Notes under the pieces: generated by a model
The model's input: only the letters and a program-made list of their open reading frames with translations
What the model was told of the DNA's origin: nothing
Databases searched by the model: none
Shown: positions 1 through 7,882 of the stretch, one piece after another
How the letters are laid out: the number at the start of each line of letters is the position of its first letter
Position numbering within the stretch: the stretch's first letter is position 1
Made by a program: the position numbers and the translations under genes
NCBI GenBank assembly: GCA_029960885.1
Contig: JASBVV010000039.1
Location: 1-34,786, forward strand
Source of the DNA: Kyrpidia sp.
GTDB lineage: Bacteria; Bacillota; Bacilli; Kyrpidiales; Kyrpidiaceae
Reading direction: 5' to 3'
DNA: 34,786 bases

Positions 1-834
1 CACCTCGTCGATGATGAGCAGCACCCCGTACCGGTCGCAGATCTCCCGCACCCGGGCCACATACTCCGGCGGCGGCACGATCACCCCGCCCCCGGTGATG
101 GTCGGCTCCATGATCACCGCCGCCACGGTCTGGGGCTCCTCCCAGTTGATCACCTGCTCGATCGCCGACGCGCACTCCAGTCCGCAGGACCCGTGGGTCT
201 GCCCGAAGGGACACCGGTAACAGTACGGCGGGGGAACGTGCACAAACCCCGGCGCCAAAGGCTCATACCGGTATTTGCGCTGGGCCTGGCCCGTCGCAGC
301 CAGGGCCGCCGCCGAGTTCCCGTGGTACGCCCGGTAGCGGGAAATGATTTTCCACCGGGTCGGCTCCCCTCGCTGGGCGTGATACTGCCGGGCGATTTTG
401 AACGCCACCTCATTGGCCTCGGAACCGCTGTTCGAATAGAAAATGCGATATTCCCCGCCCAGCCACTCGTTTAATTTTTCGCTCAACCGAATCGCCGGCA
501 AATGGCTCTGGGTCAGGGGAAAATACGGCATCTCCAGCAATTGCCGGTAAGCCGCCTCGGCCAATTCCCTCTGAGAATACCCGAGGTTCACACACCAAAG
601 CCCCGACATGGCGTCCAGATACCGGCGTCCCTCCACATCCTCCACCCATGCGCCGTCCCCTTTGACCGCCACCACCGGATCTCTGCTGGCCGCATAAGGT
701 TGAATGTGGTGCCAGACATATTTGCGGTCCTTTTCCATCCACTCCCCGGGTTCCCGCCCGCGGGATTCCCGACCCAAAAACACGTCCACTTGTCCGCCGG
801 TCGCATCCGCCGTCCTCTGCTCCAACGCTCCCAT
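1..834 (-). CDS. Class III (omega-amino acid:pyruvate type) aminotransferase, N-terminal part
   Basis: PLP-dependent fold-type I aminotransferase; it probably moves the amino group of beta-alanine or another omega-amino acid to pyruvate, giving a semialdehyde and alanine. The frame runs off the left edge, so only 278 codons are present and the Schiff-base lysine is outside. Visible family marks are the PLP phosphate loop SNSGSEANE, the ring-stacking RAYHGNS, and LLIIDEV, whose Asp binds the pyridine nitrogen, at the very edge. A four-Cys stretch (CYRCPFGQTHGSCGLEC) may bind a metal or be structural. I chose the ATG at 834 because GGGAAAGGGG abuts it; the ATG at 738 (MEKDRKYVWHH) is the fallback. 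It lies on the same strand as alanine dehydrogenase and a semialdehyde dehydrogenase, which can use its two products. The class is certain; the substrate is inferred from neighbours. Confidence 0.85.
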   Translation of the reverse strand, partial: MGALEQRTADATGGQVDVFLGRESRGREPGEWMEKDRKYVWHHIQPYAASRDPVVAVKGDGAWVEDVEGRRYLDAMSGLWCVNLGYSQRELAEAAYRQLLEMPYFPLTQSHLPAIRLSEKLNEWLGGEYRIFYSNSGSEANEVAFKIARQYHAQRGEPTRWKIISRYRAYHGNSAAALAATGQAQRKYRYEPLAPGFVHVPPPYCYRCPFGQTHGSCGLECASAIEQVINWEEPQTVAAVIMEPTITGGGVIVPPPEYVARVREICDRYGVLLIIDEV

Positions 835-976
835 CCCCTTTCCCGTTGTCCCGACCATTGGCCGGGGACCCGTCTCGATCGAAGGGTTTTCACACTCACC
901 CGACGGACACGGGGTTCCGTCTCGGATGGGTCGGCACGTATCCGACCGTCCATCTGGACAGGTCCGAGCCGAGCCT

Positions 977-1070
977 TTATGCACAATCCATCCACATATC
1001 CACATTCGACTTGTGGAAAACCCCAACTCCCCTGTGGATAACCCCGGCCTTTTTGCACAAACCATCCACA
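977..1070. promoter_or_regulatory. Cluster of DnaA-box-like 9-mers
   Basis: Four exact matches to TTWTNCACA lie within 83 bp: TTATGCACA (977-985), TGTGGAAAA (1012-1020, reverse of TTTTCCACA), TGTGGATAA (1033-1041, reverse of the consensus TTATCCACA) and TTTTGCACA (1051-1059). Near matches sit at 988-996, 996-1004 and 1062-1070. Both orientations occur. The cluster is in a 608-bp gap (835-1442) between alanine dehydrogenase and the aminotransferase, starting about 140 bp upstream of the latter. No dnaA, dnaN or AT-rich unwinding element is present, so a DnaA-titration site or DnaA-controlled promoter region fits better than an origin. The rest of the gap is GC-rich with no supportable gene; an inverted repeat GGTCGG/CCGACC lies near 930-950. 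Confidence 0.6.
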
Positions 1071-1442
1071 GATCCGGCCCACGTTGCCGCCGTTCCCAAA
1101 GCACGATCACCGATCTCCGCCCGACGCTCACCGATCCGGGGCGCCCGTTCCCACCCCGCCCGCCCAAACCAGATCCCGCCCGAGAGGCGGTGGATGGGCC
1201 GAGCGGCGCCCGTGCAAAACAGCCGCCCGGATGGCCGGTGATCGCCGCGCCGCCGGCCGAAATCGGGCGCCGGCGCGGGCCGCCGTGTCTGCGAAAGCGT
1301 CGCGGCAGCGGCTCCAGGGCGGTGCCGCCCCCTCCCCGGCTTCAGCGACACCCGGGCACGCTCACAGACGGCGCGGGCGCCCGGCCTCGCCCGGGCGGCG
1401 CGCCCGTCCCCGCCGCAACCGAGCGGCACGACCGTACCCCCC

Positions 1443-2567
1443 TCACCCGGCGACGGCCCCCTCCAGAACACGCCGGGGGTCCGCCCAGGGGAGGCCGAAC
1501 GCCTCGGCCACACCGCGGCACGTCACCCGGCCCTTGGCCACATTCACCCCCCGCAGAAGCGGCCGATCCTCGAGCGCCGCCCGCACGCCGCCCCCGGCCA
1601 GCTTCAGCACATAGGGCAAGGTCGCCCCCGTCAGGGCAAAAGTCGACGTCCGGGGCACCGCTCCGGGCATGTTGGCCACCGCATAGTGCACCACCCCGTG
1701 CACCAGGTACACCGGATCGTCATGGGTGGTCACCCGGTCCGCCGTCTCCACGCAGCCCCCCTGGTCCACCGCCACATCCACGATTACCGATCCCGGCCGC
1801 ATCCCGGCGACCATCTCCCGGGTCACCAGCTTCGGCGCCCGCGCCCCGGGAATCAGCACCGCACCGATCACCAAATCCGCGGTGCGTACCGCTTCGGCCA
1901 GGGTGTAGGCGCTGGACATCACCGTCTTCACCCGGCCGCCGAACAGATCGTCCAGTACCCGCAGCCGGCCGCCGTCCATGTCGAAAATCGTCACGTCCGC
2001 CCCGAGACCCGCTGCCATTTTCGCCGCCTGGGTACCCACCGTACCACCGCCGACCACCATCACCCGGGCCGGCGGCACCCCGGGGACCCCGCCGAGGAGC
2101 ACCCCGATACCTCCATGGGGCTTCTCCAGAAACCGCGCCCCGACCTGGACGGCCATCCGCCCCGCCACCTCGCTCATCGGCGCCAACAGCGGCAGTCCGC
2201 CGGCGTCCAACTGGATCGTCTCGTAGGCCACCGCCGTCATCCCCGCCTCCCGTAGCGCCTCGGTGAGACCCCGATCGGCGGCCAAATGCAGGTACGTGAA
2301 CAACACCAGATCTTCCCGGAAGTACCGGTACTCCTCAGGCCGGGGCTCTTTGACCTTCACCACCAAGTCCGCCGCCCAGGCCTCCTCGGCCGTTCCGGTC
2401 CGCGCACCGGCCCGGGCGTACTCCTCGTCGGCGATCCCGCTGCCGGCACCCGCCCCCGCCTCCACCACGACCTCGTGGCCGGCATCCGTCAGCGCTTTCA
2501 CACCGGCCGGGGTCAGGCCCACCCGGAACTCCCGCTCTTTGATCTCCCTGGGCACCCCGATGCGCAT
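1443..2567 (-). CDS. ald: Alanine dehydrogenase
   Basis: NAD-dependent oxidative deamination of L-alanine to pyruvate and ammonium, in the cytoplasm. The product is 374 residues, the usual length. It has Arg15 in EFRVGLTP, Lys73 in VKVKEP and His94 in TYLHLAAD, matching the substrate-binding Arg, Lys and His of characterised alanine dehydrogenases, and a Rossmann loop GGGTVG after the first domain. I chose the ATG at 2567: it starts a protein matching the family N terminus ([10 protein letters not shown]) and has GGAGG 9 nt upstream. The start overlaps the stop of the upstream semialdehyde dehydrogenase by one base (TGATG), so the two are probably translationally coupled. In this context it would recycle the alanine made by the aminotransferase back to pyruvate. 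Confidence 0.95.
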   Translation of the reverse strand: MRIGVPREIKEREFRVGLTPAGVKALTDAGHEVVVEAGAGAGSGIADEEYARAGARTGTAEEAWAADLVVKVKEPRPEEYRYFREDLVLFTYLHLAADRGLTEALREAGMTAVAYETIQLDAGGLPLLAPMSEVAGRMAVQVGARFLEKPHGGIGVLLGGVPGVPPARVMVVGGGTVGTQAAKMAAGLGADVTIFDMDGGRLRVLDDLFGGRVKTVMSSAYTLAEAVRTADLVIGAVLIPGARAPKLVTREMVAGMRPGSVIVDVAVDQGGCVETADRVTTHDDPVYLVHGVVHYAVANMPGAVPRTSTFALTGATLPYVLKLAGGGVRAALEDRPLLRGVNVAKGRVTCRGVAEAFGLPWADPRRVLEGAVAG

Positions 2568-4042
2568 CAGAAACCGCCTCCGAACCACCGGGACGTGACC
2601 ATTTTCTTCCTCGTATAAAACTCCACGCCGTCCCGTCCGGTGGCGTGCAGATCCCCGTAAAACGAATCCTTCCAACCGCTGAACGGGAAGAACGCCATGG
2701 GCACCGGTACCCCGACGTTGATGCCGAGCATCCCCGCCCGGACCGCTTCCCGGAACGTCCGGGCCGCCGCCCCGCTTTCCGTGTAGATCACCGCCGAGTT
2801 GCCGAATCGAGACTTGTTCACCACGCGAACGGCCTCATCCAAGCTCCCGGTGCGAATCACGCTGAGCACCGGGGCGAACAACTCCTCCCGGGCCACGGTC
2901 ATCTCCGGGGTCACCCGATCGAGAATCGTCGGGCCGAGGAAAAAACCCTGCGGGAAGCGTTCGACGGCGTCCCGCCCGTCCCGGGCCAGCACCGCCCCTT
3001 CGGACACCCCTTGGTGGATCCGCTCCATCACCCGGGCCCGGTGTTCCGCCCGGATGAGCGGCCCCAAATCCGTCCCTTCCTCCAGCCCGTTTCCAAGCCG
3101 CATCCGGTCGCCGGCCTCCACCAAGGCGTCCACCAGGCGGTCCGCCACCGACCCCACGGCAACCACCACGCTGCAGGCCATGCACCGCTGGCCCGCCGAC
3201 CCGAAGCCGGAGTTGCGGATGGCGCGCACCGCCCCTTCCAGATCGGCGTCGGGCATCACGAGATGGTGATTCTTCGCCCCGGCGAGCGCCTGCACCCGCT
3301 TTCCCGCGGCCGCCGCCGTCCGGTAGACGTGCTCGGCCACCGGCTGAGAGCCGACAAAGGAGACGGCGTTCACCCCGGGGTGGGTGAGCAGGGCGTCCAC
3401 CACCTCTTTGCCCCCGTGCACCAGGTTCAGAACCCCTTCGGGTACGCCGGCTTCCGCGGCCAGCTCAACCAGCCGCACGGCGGAGAGCGGCGTGCGCTCG
3501 GACGGCTTGAGCACAAAGGCGTTGCCCGCCGCCAGGGCGATGGGCATCATCCACATCGGGACCATCATGGGAAAATTAAACGGCGCGATCCCCGCCACCA
3601 CGCCCACCGGGTAGCGGACCATCTCCATGTCGATCCCCCGGGAGACCTGGGGGCTGACGAACCCCTGCATGAGGGTGGGCATCCCCGCCGCGAACTCCAC
3701 CACTTCGATGCCCCGCCACACTTCACCCCGGGCGTCGTCCAGGGTCTTGCCGTTTTCCGTCGTAATCAGCCGGGCCAACTCGTCCTCCCGGGCCACCAGG
3801 AGCTCCCGCCAGCGGAACATCACCCGGGCCCGCTCGACCACCGGCACCTCCCGCCAGGTCTCGAACGCCTCCCGGGCCGCCCGAACCGCCGCATCCACAT
3901 CCTGCTCCGTCGACAGCGGCACTTCCGCCAACAGTTCCCCGGTCGCCGGGTTGGGCACCGGCAGCACCCGCTCACTTTGGGACATGTGCCACATACCGCC
4001 GATGAAATTTTTCAGCCGCATCTCCCGCACCGCCGTTCCCAC
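2567..4042 (-). CDS. mmsA: CoA-acylating (methyl)malonate-semialdehyde dehydrogenase
   Basis: Aldehyde dehydrogenase superfamily, MMSDH/IolA type: oxidises malonate or methylmalonate semialdehyde with NAD and CoA, releasing CO2 and forming acetyl- or propionyl-CoA. Family marks are the N-terminal [15 protein letters not shown], the GAKNHH segment that replaces the general-base ELGGKN motif of ordinary aldehyde dehydrogenases, and the catalytic Cys in [10 protein letters not shown] (about residue 287). The frame is open up to a TTG at 4072, but the GTG at 4042 has AGAGGTGAGG just upstream and gives 491 residues, the normal size. It is the first gene of an operon with ald, overlapping it by one base. 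With the aminotransferase it makes a plausible beta-alanine catabolic route; an inositol- or valine-related role cannot be excluded because no iol or valine genes are visible. Confidence 0.92.
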   Translation of the reverse strand: MGTAVREMRLKNFIGGMWHMSQSERVLPVPNPATGELLAEVPLSTEQDVDAAVRAAREAFETWREVPVVERARVMFRWRELLVAREDELARLITTENGKTLDDARGEVWRGIEVVEFAAGMPTLMQGFVSPQVSRGIDMEMVRYPVGVVAGIAPFNFPMMVPMWMMPIALAAGNAFVLKPSERTPLSAVRLVELAAEAGVPEGVLNLVHGGKEVVDALLTHPGVNAVSFVGSQPVAEHVYRTAAAAGKRVQALAGAKNHHLVMPDADLEGAVRAIRNSGFGSAGQRCMACSVVVAVGSVADRLVDALVEAGDRMRLGNGLEEGTDLGPLIRAEHRARVMERIHQGVSEGAVLARDGRDAVERFPQGFFLGPTILDRVTPEMTVAREELFAPVLSVIRTGSLDEAVRVVNKSRFGNSAVIYTESGAAARTFREAVRAGMLGINVGVPVPMAFFPFSGWKDSFYGDLHATGRDGVEFYTRKKMVTSRWFGGGF

Positions 4043-4103
4043 GTCCCTCACCTCTTGGCTCGTCGTCTGCAATCAGAGTATCAGAATGAACAGACCATTT
4101 CGT

Positions 4104-4118
4104 CTTACAAAGTGTAAG
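4104..4118. promoter_or_regulatory. Operator-like inverted repeat CTTACA-AAG-TGTAAG
   Basis: A perfect 6-bp inverted repeat with a 3-nt spacer in the space between the divergent mmsA-ald operon and the coiled-coil gene, about 60 bp upstream of the mmsA start. Its position suits a repressor or activator site for the catabolic operon. A possible minus-strand -10 (GATACT, 4076-4081) lies between it and the gene, but I see no well-spaced -35. No regulator gene is adjacent. Confidence 0.35.
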
Positions 4119-4214
4119 AGAATGGGGCCGGTTGATTGGACATTGTGGCACGGATCCTCGACGCGGCCTTCGGCCGGGGCAGGAACTCACAACGAAATCG
4201 ACGAAAAATGATTC

Positions 4215-5003
4215 ATGACCCTCGCCGAGGTGAAAAAGAAACTCAACGACATTACGGGAGCGGTCCAAACCCTCGAACAGGCGCTGAAGCGCAATCCGGC
4301 CGACAACACCGTTTTGCCGCAACTTCGAGAGATGTATGAAGTCCCTCCCAAGGTCCGGGACGGTCGCACCCTTGTGCCGCCAGATCTCTCCACCGGTCGC
4401 GCAGAACGGGTGGTCAGGCTGTTACAGGCATTGACACGGGGACACCGCAGCGCTTTTCTTTTTTATAGTGGAAGGGGGAAGCGGGCGGTGGAACCGGAAG
4501 AACCCGTCAGTCTGCAGCGCATCGCCAATCTGTTATGGGAACTGGGGAGGACCGTGCAAGATGTGAAACGAGATGTGAATCGCCGGTTCGACCGTCTTGA
4601 GGAACGGCTGAACGCCGCGGATTCGCAGTTGCGGATCTTGGGACAAGAGCAAGAGCGGTTGAGCCGCCGGATTCGCGCCACAGAACAAGCGGTGGAGGCG
4701 AACCGCCTCGCGGCCGAAAACGGGCTGGATGCCTTTGGTGCCCTGGAGCACAACCTGGAAAGGGCGATCGACCGGGCGGCCGCGGCTGCCGACTGCCGGC
4801 TGGATCGCCTGGAAACAACCCTTCGTGATATCGGGCGCGAACTGGAAAAGATGGCCGCCGACCTGCGCGCCCTGGGTCGGGAGTGGCGGATCGACACCCG
4901 ACGCGACCGGCCGGCCGGCGCGACCGATCGCGCCGGCCGGGCCGCCGATGACCCGGGCCCGACCCGGCCTTCCTCGCCCTCCCGGACAATGCGTCAGGAA
5001 TAA
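4215..5003 (+). CDS. Coiled-coil protein of unknown function
   Basis: A 262-residue protein that I do not recognise. The N-terminal third (MTLAEVKKKLNDITG...) is helical and charged. Residues about 95-225 show heptad-like spacing (RIANLLWELG, RRFDRLEERL, LERAIDRAA, LDRLETTLRDIGRELEKM), predicting a long coiled coil. The last 35 residues are Arg/Pro/Asp-rich and probably disordered. There is no signal peptide or membrane segment, so it is probably cytosolic. The start is uncertain: the ATG at 4215 has only a weak upstream purine run, and a GTG at 4489 preceded by GGAAGGGGG would give only the coiled-coil part. It stands alone, divergent from mmsA and convergent with the dehydrogenase at 5146. 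It could be a structural or scaffolding protein; function unknown. Confidence 0.6.
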   Translation: MTLAEVKKKLNDITGAVQTLEQALKRNPADNTVLPQLREMYEVPPKVRDGRTLVPPDLSTGRAERVVRLLQALTRGHRSAFLFYSGRGKRAVEPEEPVSLQRIANLLWELGRTVQDVKRDVNRRFDRLEERLNAADSQLRILGQEQERLSRRIRATEQAVEANRLAAENGLDAFGALEHNLERAIDRAAAAADCRLDRLETTLRDIGRELEKMAADLRALGREWRIDTRRDRPAGATDRAGRAADDPGPTRPSSPSRTMRQE

Positions 5004-5145
5004 GCGCGGGCGGGTTGAAGCAGGGCGGGCTTTCCCGCGCGGGATTTGTAAGCCCGGCGCCCGATCCGGCCGGCCTCCGGATATCCGTACGGTTCGGGCG
5101 GCCTTGGCCCCGGCCCGGTGCGGCGGCGATATCGGGGCCGGCGGC

Positions 5146-5907
5146 TCAGCGGGGGGCCATGCGCAAGGCGCCGTCCAACCGAATGGTCGTGCCGTTGATC
5201 ATGGGATTGGCCACGATCGACGCCACCAAAGCCGCATACTCCTCGGGCCGTCCCAAACGGCTCGGGAAGGGCACCTGCTGCCCGAGCGACCGGCGGGCCG
5301 GTTCAGGAAGTCCCGCCAGCATTCGGGTGTCAAAAATCCCCGGCGCGATGCTCACCACGCGAATGCCGTACCGGGCCAGATCCCGGGCGGCCGGGAGCGT
5401 CAGGCCCACCACCCCGCCCTTCGACGCGCTGTAGGCCACTTGGCCGATTTGCCCCTCAAACGCGGCCACCGAGGCGGTGTTGACGATCACGCCCCGCTCG
5501 CCGTCCTCGTTGGGCTCGCCTTCGGACATGGCCTCCGCGGCCAGCCGCAGCACGTTGAACGTGCCGATCAGGTTCACCTGGATCACCCGGGTGAAGGCGT
5601 CCAAATCATGGGGGCCCTCTTTCCCCAACACTTTCTCTGCAATGGCGATCCCCGCGCAATTCACCGCAGCCCCGAGAGGCGCCATTTCCCGGGCCGCCTC
5701 CACGGCCGCCCGGACAGAGGCCGGATCCGTTACATCGGTGACCGCGTAGACAGCCCCTTCTCCCAGGGATTCGGCCACCTCCCGTCCGCGCTCACTCACA
5801 TCGGCAATCACCACCCTGGCGCCGAGCTCCCGCAATCTTCGCGCCGTGGCCTCGCCGAGCCCGGACGCCCCACCGGTGACAATGGCACTGTATCCGCTGA
5901 TGTTCAT
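5146..5907 (-). CDS. Short-chain dehydrogenase, 3-hydroxyacyl-CoA dehydrogenase type II-like
   Basis: Classical SDR of 253 residues, closest in pattern to HSD10/type II 3-hydroxyacyl-CoA dehydrogenases, which oxidise 3-hydroxyacyl-CoA to 3-ketoacyl-CoA with NAD. Visible are the cofactor loop [10 protein letters not shown] (residues 11-20), Asp36 at the end of beta-2 (NAD rather than NADP preference), NCAG (83-86), and the triad Ser146, Tyr159, Lys163 (YSASK). The HSD10-like sequence [10 protein letters not shown] and the post-catalytic PGIFDTRM are present. The ATG at 5907 has GAGGGGG about 10 nt upstream. It lies 110 bp downstream of an acyl-CoA synthetase on the same strand, fitting activation then oxidation of a fatty or branched-chain acid. 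The exact substrate is not readable from the sequence. Confidence 0.85.
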   Translation of the reverse strand: MNISGYSAIVTGGASGLGEATARRLRELGARVVIADVSERGREVAESLGEGAVYAVTDVTDPASVRAAVEAAREMAPLGAAVNCAGIAIAEKVLGKEGPHDLDAFTRVIQVNLIGTFNVLRLAAEAMSEGEPNEDGERGVIVNTASVAAFEGQIGQVAYSASKGGVVGLTLPAARDLARYGIRVVSIAPGIFDTRMLAGLPEPARRSLGQQVPFPSRLGRPEEYAALVASIVANPMINGTTIRLDGALRMAPR

Positions 5908-6017
5908 CGCGCAACATCCCCCTCGGTGTTAATTGGTTCGACTTTTCAATCCGCCGGACATGTCCACCGGCAATCCACCGGCGCGGTGATGATCCGCCGT
6001 CGAGAACGGGAGACCGC

Positions 6018-7643
6018 TCACGCACGATGTTCGCCGTCGGCGAACCAATCGCGAAACTGTTCCCTGAGTTTGGCCTTTAAAAATTTCCCCGCCGACGTCC
6101 GGGGAATCTCATCGACGAACACGATCGCGTCCGGCAGCCACCATTTGGCGAACCTCGGCTCCAAAAACGCCCGGAGCTCCCCGACCGTCACCTGGGCGCC
6201 GGCCTTGAGCACCACCACCGCCAACGGCCTCTCCTGCCATTTGGGATGGGGCACCGCGAACACCGCCGCCTCGGCCACCGCCGGGTGGCCCATGAGCGCA
6301 TTCTCCAAATCCACCGAACTGATCCACTCCCCGCCCGATTTGATGAGATCCTTCGTGCGGTCGGTGATTTTCATGTACCCCTCAGGGTCAATGGTGGCCA
6401 CGTCGCCTGTCCGGAACCAACCGTCTTCGGTGAAACTGTCCCGGCTCTCGGGCAGGTTGTAGTATCCGCCGGCAACCCAGGGACCGCGCACCTGAAGTTC
6501 CCCCATCGTTTTCCCGTCCCAGGGCACCTCGCCCTGATCGCCGACGATCCGGGCTTCGATGAGGGGCACCGGCAAGCCCTGCTTGGCCCGGATGGCGTAT
6601 TGCTCGTCCCCGGAGAGATGCGCCAGGGTGGACTTGATGCGGCTCACCGTGGCGATCGGCGTGGTCTCCGTCATCCCCCACGCATGCACGATCCGCAGGC
6701 CGAACCGGTCAAACGCCCGGATCAGCCCTTCCGGGGCCGCCGATCCGCCCACCGCCATCCGCATCGGCTGGAGCTTCCAACGGTCAGGATCCTTCTCCAA
6801 CGCTTGGATCATCCCCAACCAAATGGTCGGTACTCCAGCGGCGAAAGTCACTTTTTCCTCTTCAAACAGGTCCAACAGGCTCGGCGGGTCCAGATGCGGG
6901 CCGGGAAATGCCAATTTGGCTCCCACCATCACCGCGGTAAAGGGGACACCCCAAGCGTTGGCGTGAAACATGGGCACCACCGGCGTGACCGAATCCTGTT
7001 GGGAAATCGCCAGAGTGTCGGCCAGCGCGCTCGCCAGGGAGTGCAGCACCAGGGATCGATGGGAATAGAGCACGCCCTTCGGCTTGCCCGTGGTCCCGGA
7101 GGTATAACACATCCCCGCCGCTTCATTTTCTTCCAGCTCGGGATACCGAAAATCTCCGGCGGCCGCAGCCAGGAAGTCTTCATACTTCTCATAGCCCGCC
7201 GGGACCTCGCCACTTGTGAGAGAAACCACAAACACCCGCTCGACCCCCACCCGGTCCTTCACCTGTTCGTACAGCGGCAGCAGCACGTCGTCCACGATGA
7301 GAAACCGGTCTTCGGCATGGTTCATGATATACGCGATGTCGTCGGGGTGAAGCCGCAGATTCACCGTGTGCAGCACGCCTCCCGCCGATGGAATCCCAAA
7401 ATACGCTTCCAGGTGGGCATAATGGTTCCACATCAGGGTGGCCACCCGATCTCCCCGTTGTAAACCCGCTTTCTGCAAAGCCTCGGCCAACTGCCTGGCC
7501 CGGCGGTAAAAATCGGCGTACCGGTAGCGATGGAACGATCTGTCCGGCAGCCGGGAGACGATCTCCACGCCGCCGTACAGGGTTCCGGCCCGCTCCAGCA
7601 GGGAAGACAGCACCAGCGGGCTGTTCATCATGGTTCCGTTCAT
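6018..7643 (-). CDS. Acyl-CoA synthetase (AMP-forming fatty-acid:CoA ligase)
   Basis: ANL-superfamily enzyme that activates a carboxylic acid with ATP to an acyl-adenylate and then to an acyl-CoA. With the chosen start it has 541 residues. Motifs: P-loop YTSGTTGKPKG (180-190), HAWGMTETTP (about 320-329), TGD (412-414), and the C-terminal catalytic Lys520 in RTSAGKF. The VPMFHANAWG segment is typical of medium/long-chain ligases. I chose the ATG at 7643 (MNGTMMNSP) because GGAGG lies 9 nt upstream; the open frame extends to 7697 without a good site. It is probably cotranscribed with the SDR at 5146-5907. The chain length of its substrate is an open question. Confidence 0.92.
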   Translation of the reverse strand: MNGTMMNSPLVLSSLLERAGTLYGGVEIVSRLPDRSFHRYRYADFYRRARQLAEALQKAGLQRGDRVATLMWNHYAHLEAYFGIPSAGGVLHTVNLRLHPDDIAYIMNHAEDRFLIVDDVLLPLYEQVKDRVGVERVFVVSLTSGEVPAGYEKYEDFLAAAAGDFRYPELEENEAAGMCYTSGTTGKPKGVLYSHRSLVLHSLASALADTLAISQQDSVTPVVPMFHANAWGVPFTAVMVGAKLAFPGPHLDPPSLLDLFEEEKVTFAAGVPTIWLGMIQALEKDPDRWKLQPMRMAVGGSAAPEGLIRAFDRFGLRIVHAWGMTETTPIATVSRIKSTLAHLSGDEQYAIRAKQGLPVPLIEARIVGDQGEVPWDGKTMGELQVRGPWVAGGYYNLPESRDSFTEDGWFRTGDVATIDPEGYMKITDRTKDLIKSGGEWISSVDLENALMGHPAVAEAAVFAVPHPKWQERPLAVVVLKAGAQVTVGELRAFLEPRFAKWWLPDAIVFVDEIPRTSAGKFLKAKLREQFRDWFADGEHRA

Positions 7644-7753
7644 CGGCCCCATCCTCCGTTTCCTGAGGTTTGCCCCTCCCCGGCGCCTGCCCCGCAAAAC
7701 CGACCGATGTATCGATGCGGCAGACCTCTCGGGGACCTTGCGATCTTGTCTTC

Positions 7754-7782
7754 ATTATACTTGCGGATCGCATGATTCGGAA
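7754..7782 (-). promoter_or_regulatory. Probable sigma-A promoter of the acyl-CoA synthetase operon
   Basis: On the minus strand a perfect TATAAT (7759-7754) stands about 110 nt upstream of the synthetase start. The hexamer 17 bp upstream is TTCCGA (7782-7777), a poor -35, so an activator may be needed. It lies in the 239-bp region between the synthetase and the divergent germination operon. Confidence 0.45.
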
Positions 7783-7812
7783 GGGTGGAATGAAGATCAA
7801 CTTTCCGGAAAA

Positions 7813-7842
7813 TGAATAGACAGACCGGTTGTTGGAACAATA
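7813..7842 (+). promoter_or_regulatory. Possible sigma-G promoter of the germination operon
   Basis: TGAATA (7813-7818), then a 17-bp spacer and AACAATA (7836-7842), resembles the forespore sigma-G pattern (TGAATA, then CATAMTA; five of seven in the second box). Germinant-receptor operons are known sigma-G targets, so the position fits. The small inverted repeats TTGTT-GG-AACAA and TGAGT-TTTTT-ACTCA follow between here and the gene. Pattern-based only. Confidence 0.35.
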
Positions 7843-7882
7843 CCCCTGTGGTGAGTTTTTTACTCAAATGGGGTCGGTTTCG

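Noticed and set aside
977-1070. Chromosomal origin of replication
   Set aside because: DnaA boxes are present, but there is no dnaA, dnaN, gyrase, rpmH or AT-rich unwinding region nearby.
977-1513. Minus-strand open frame of 178 codons beyond ald
   Set aside because: It is a shadow of the ald 3' end running into the GC-rich gap; Arg/Gly/Ala-rich, with no ribosome binding site or recognisable domain.
4431-4469. TTGACA and TATAGT as a promoter inside the coiled-coil gene
   Set aside because: The spacer is 27 bp, too long for sigma-A.
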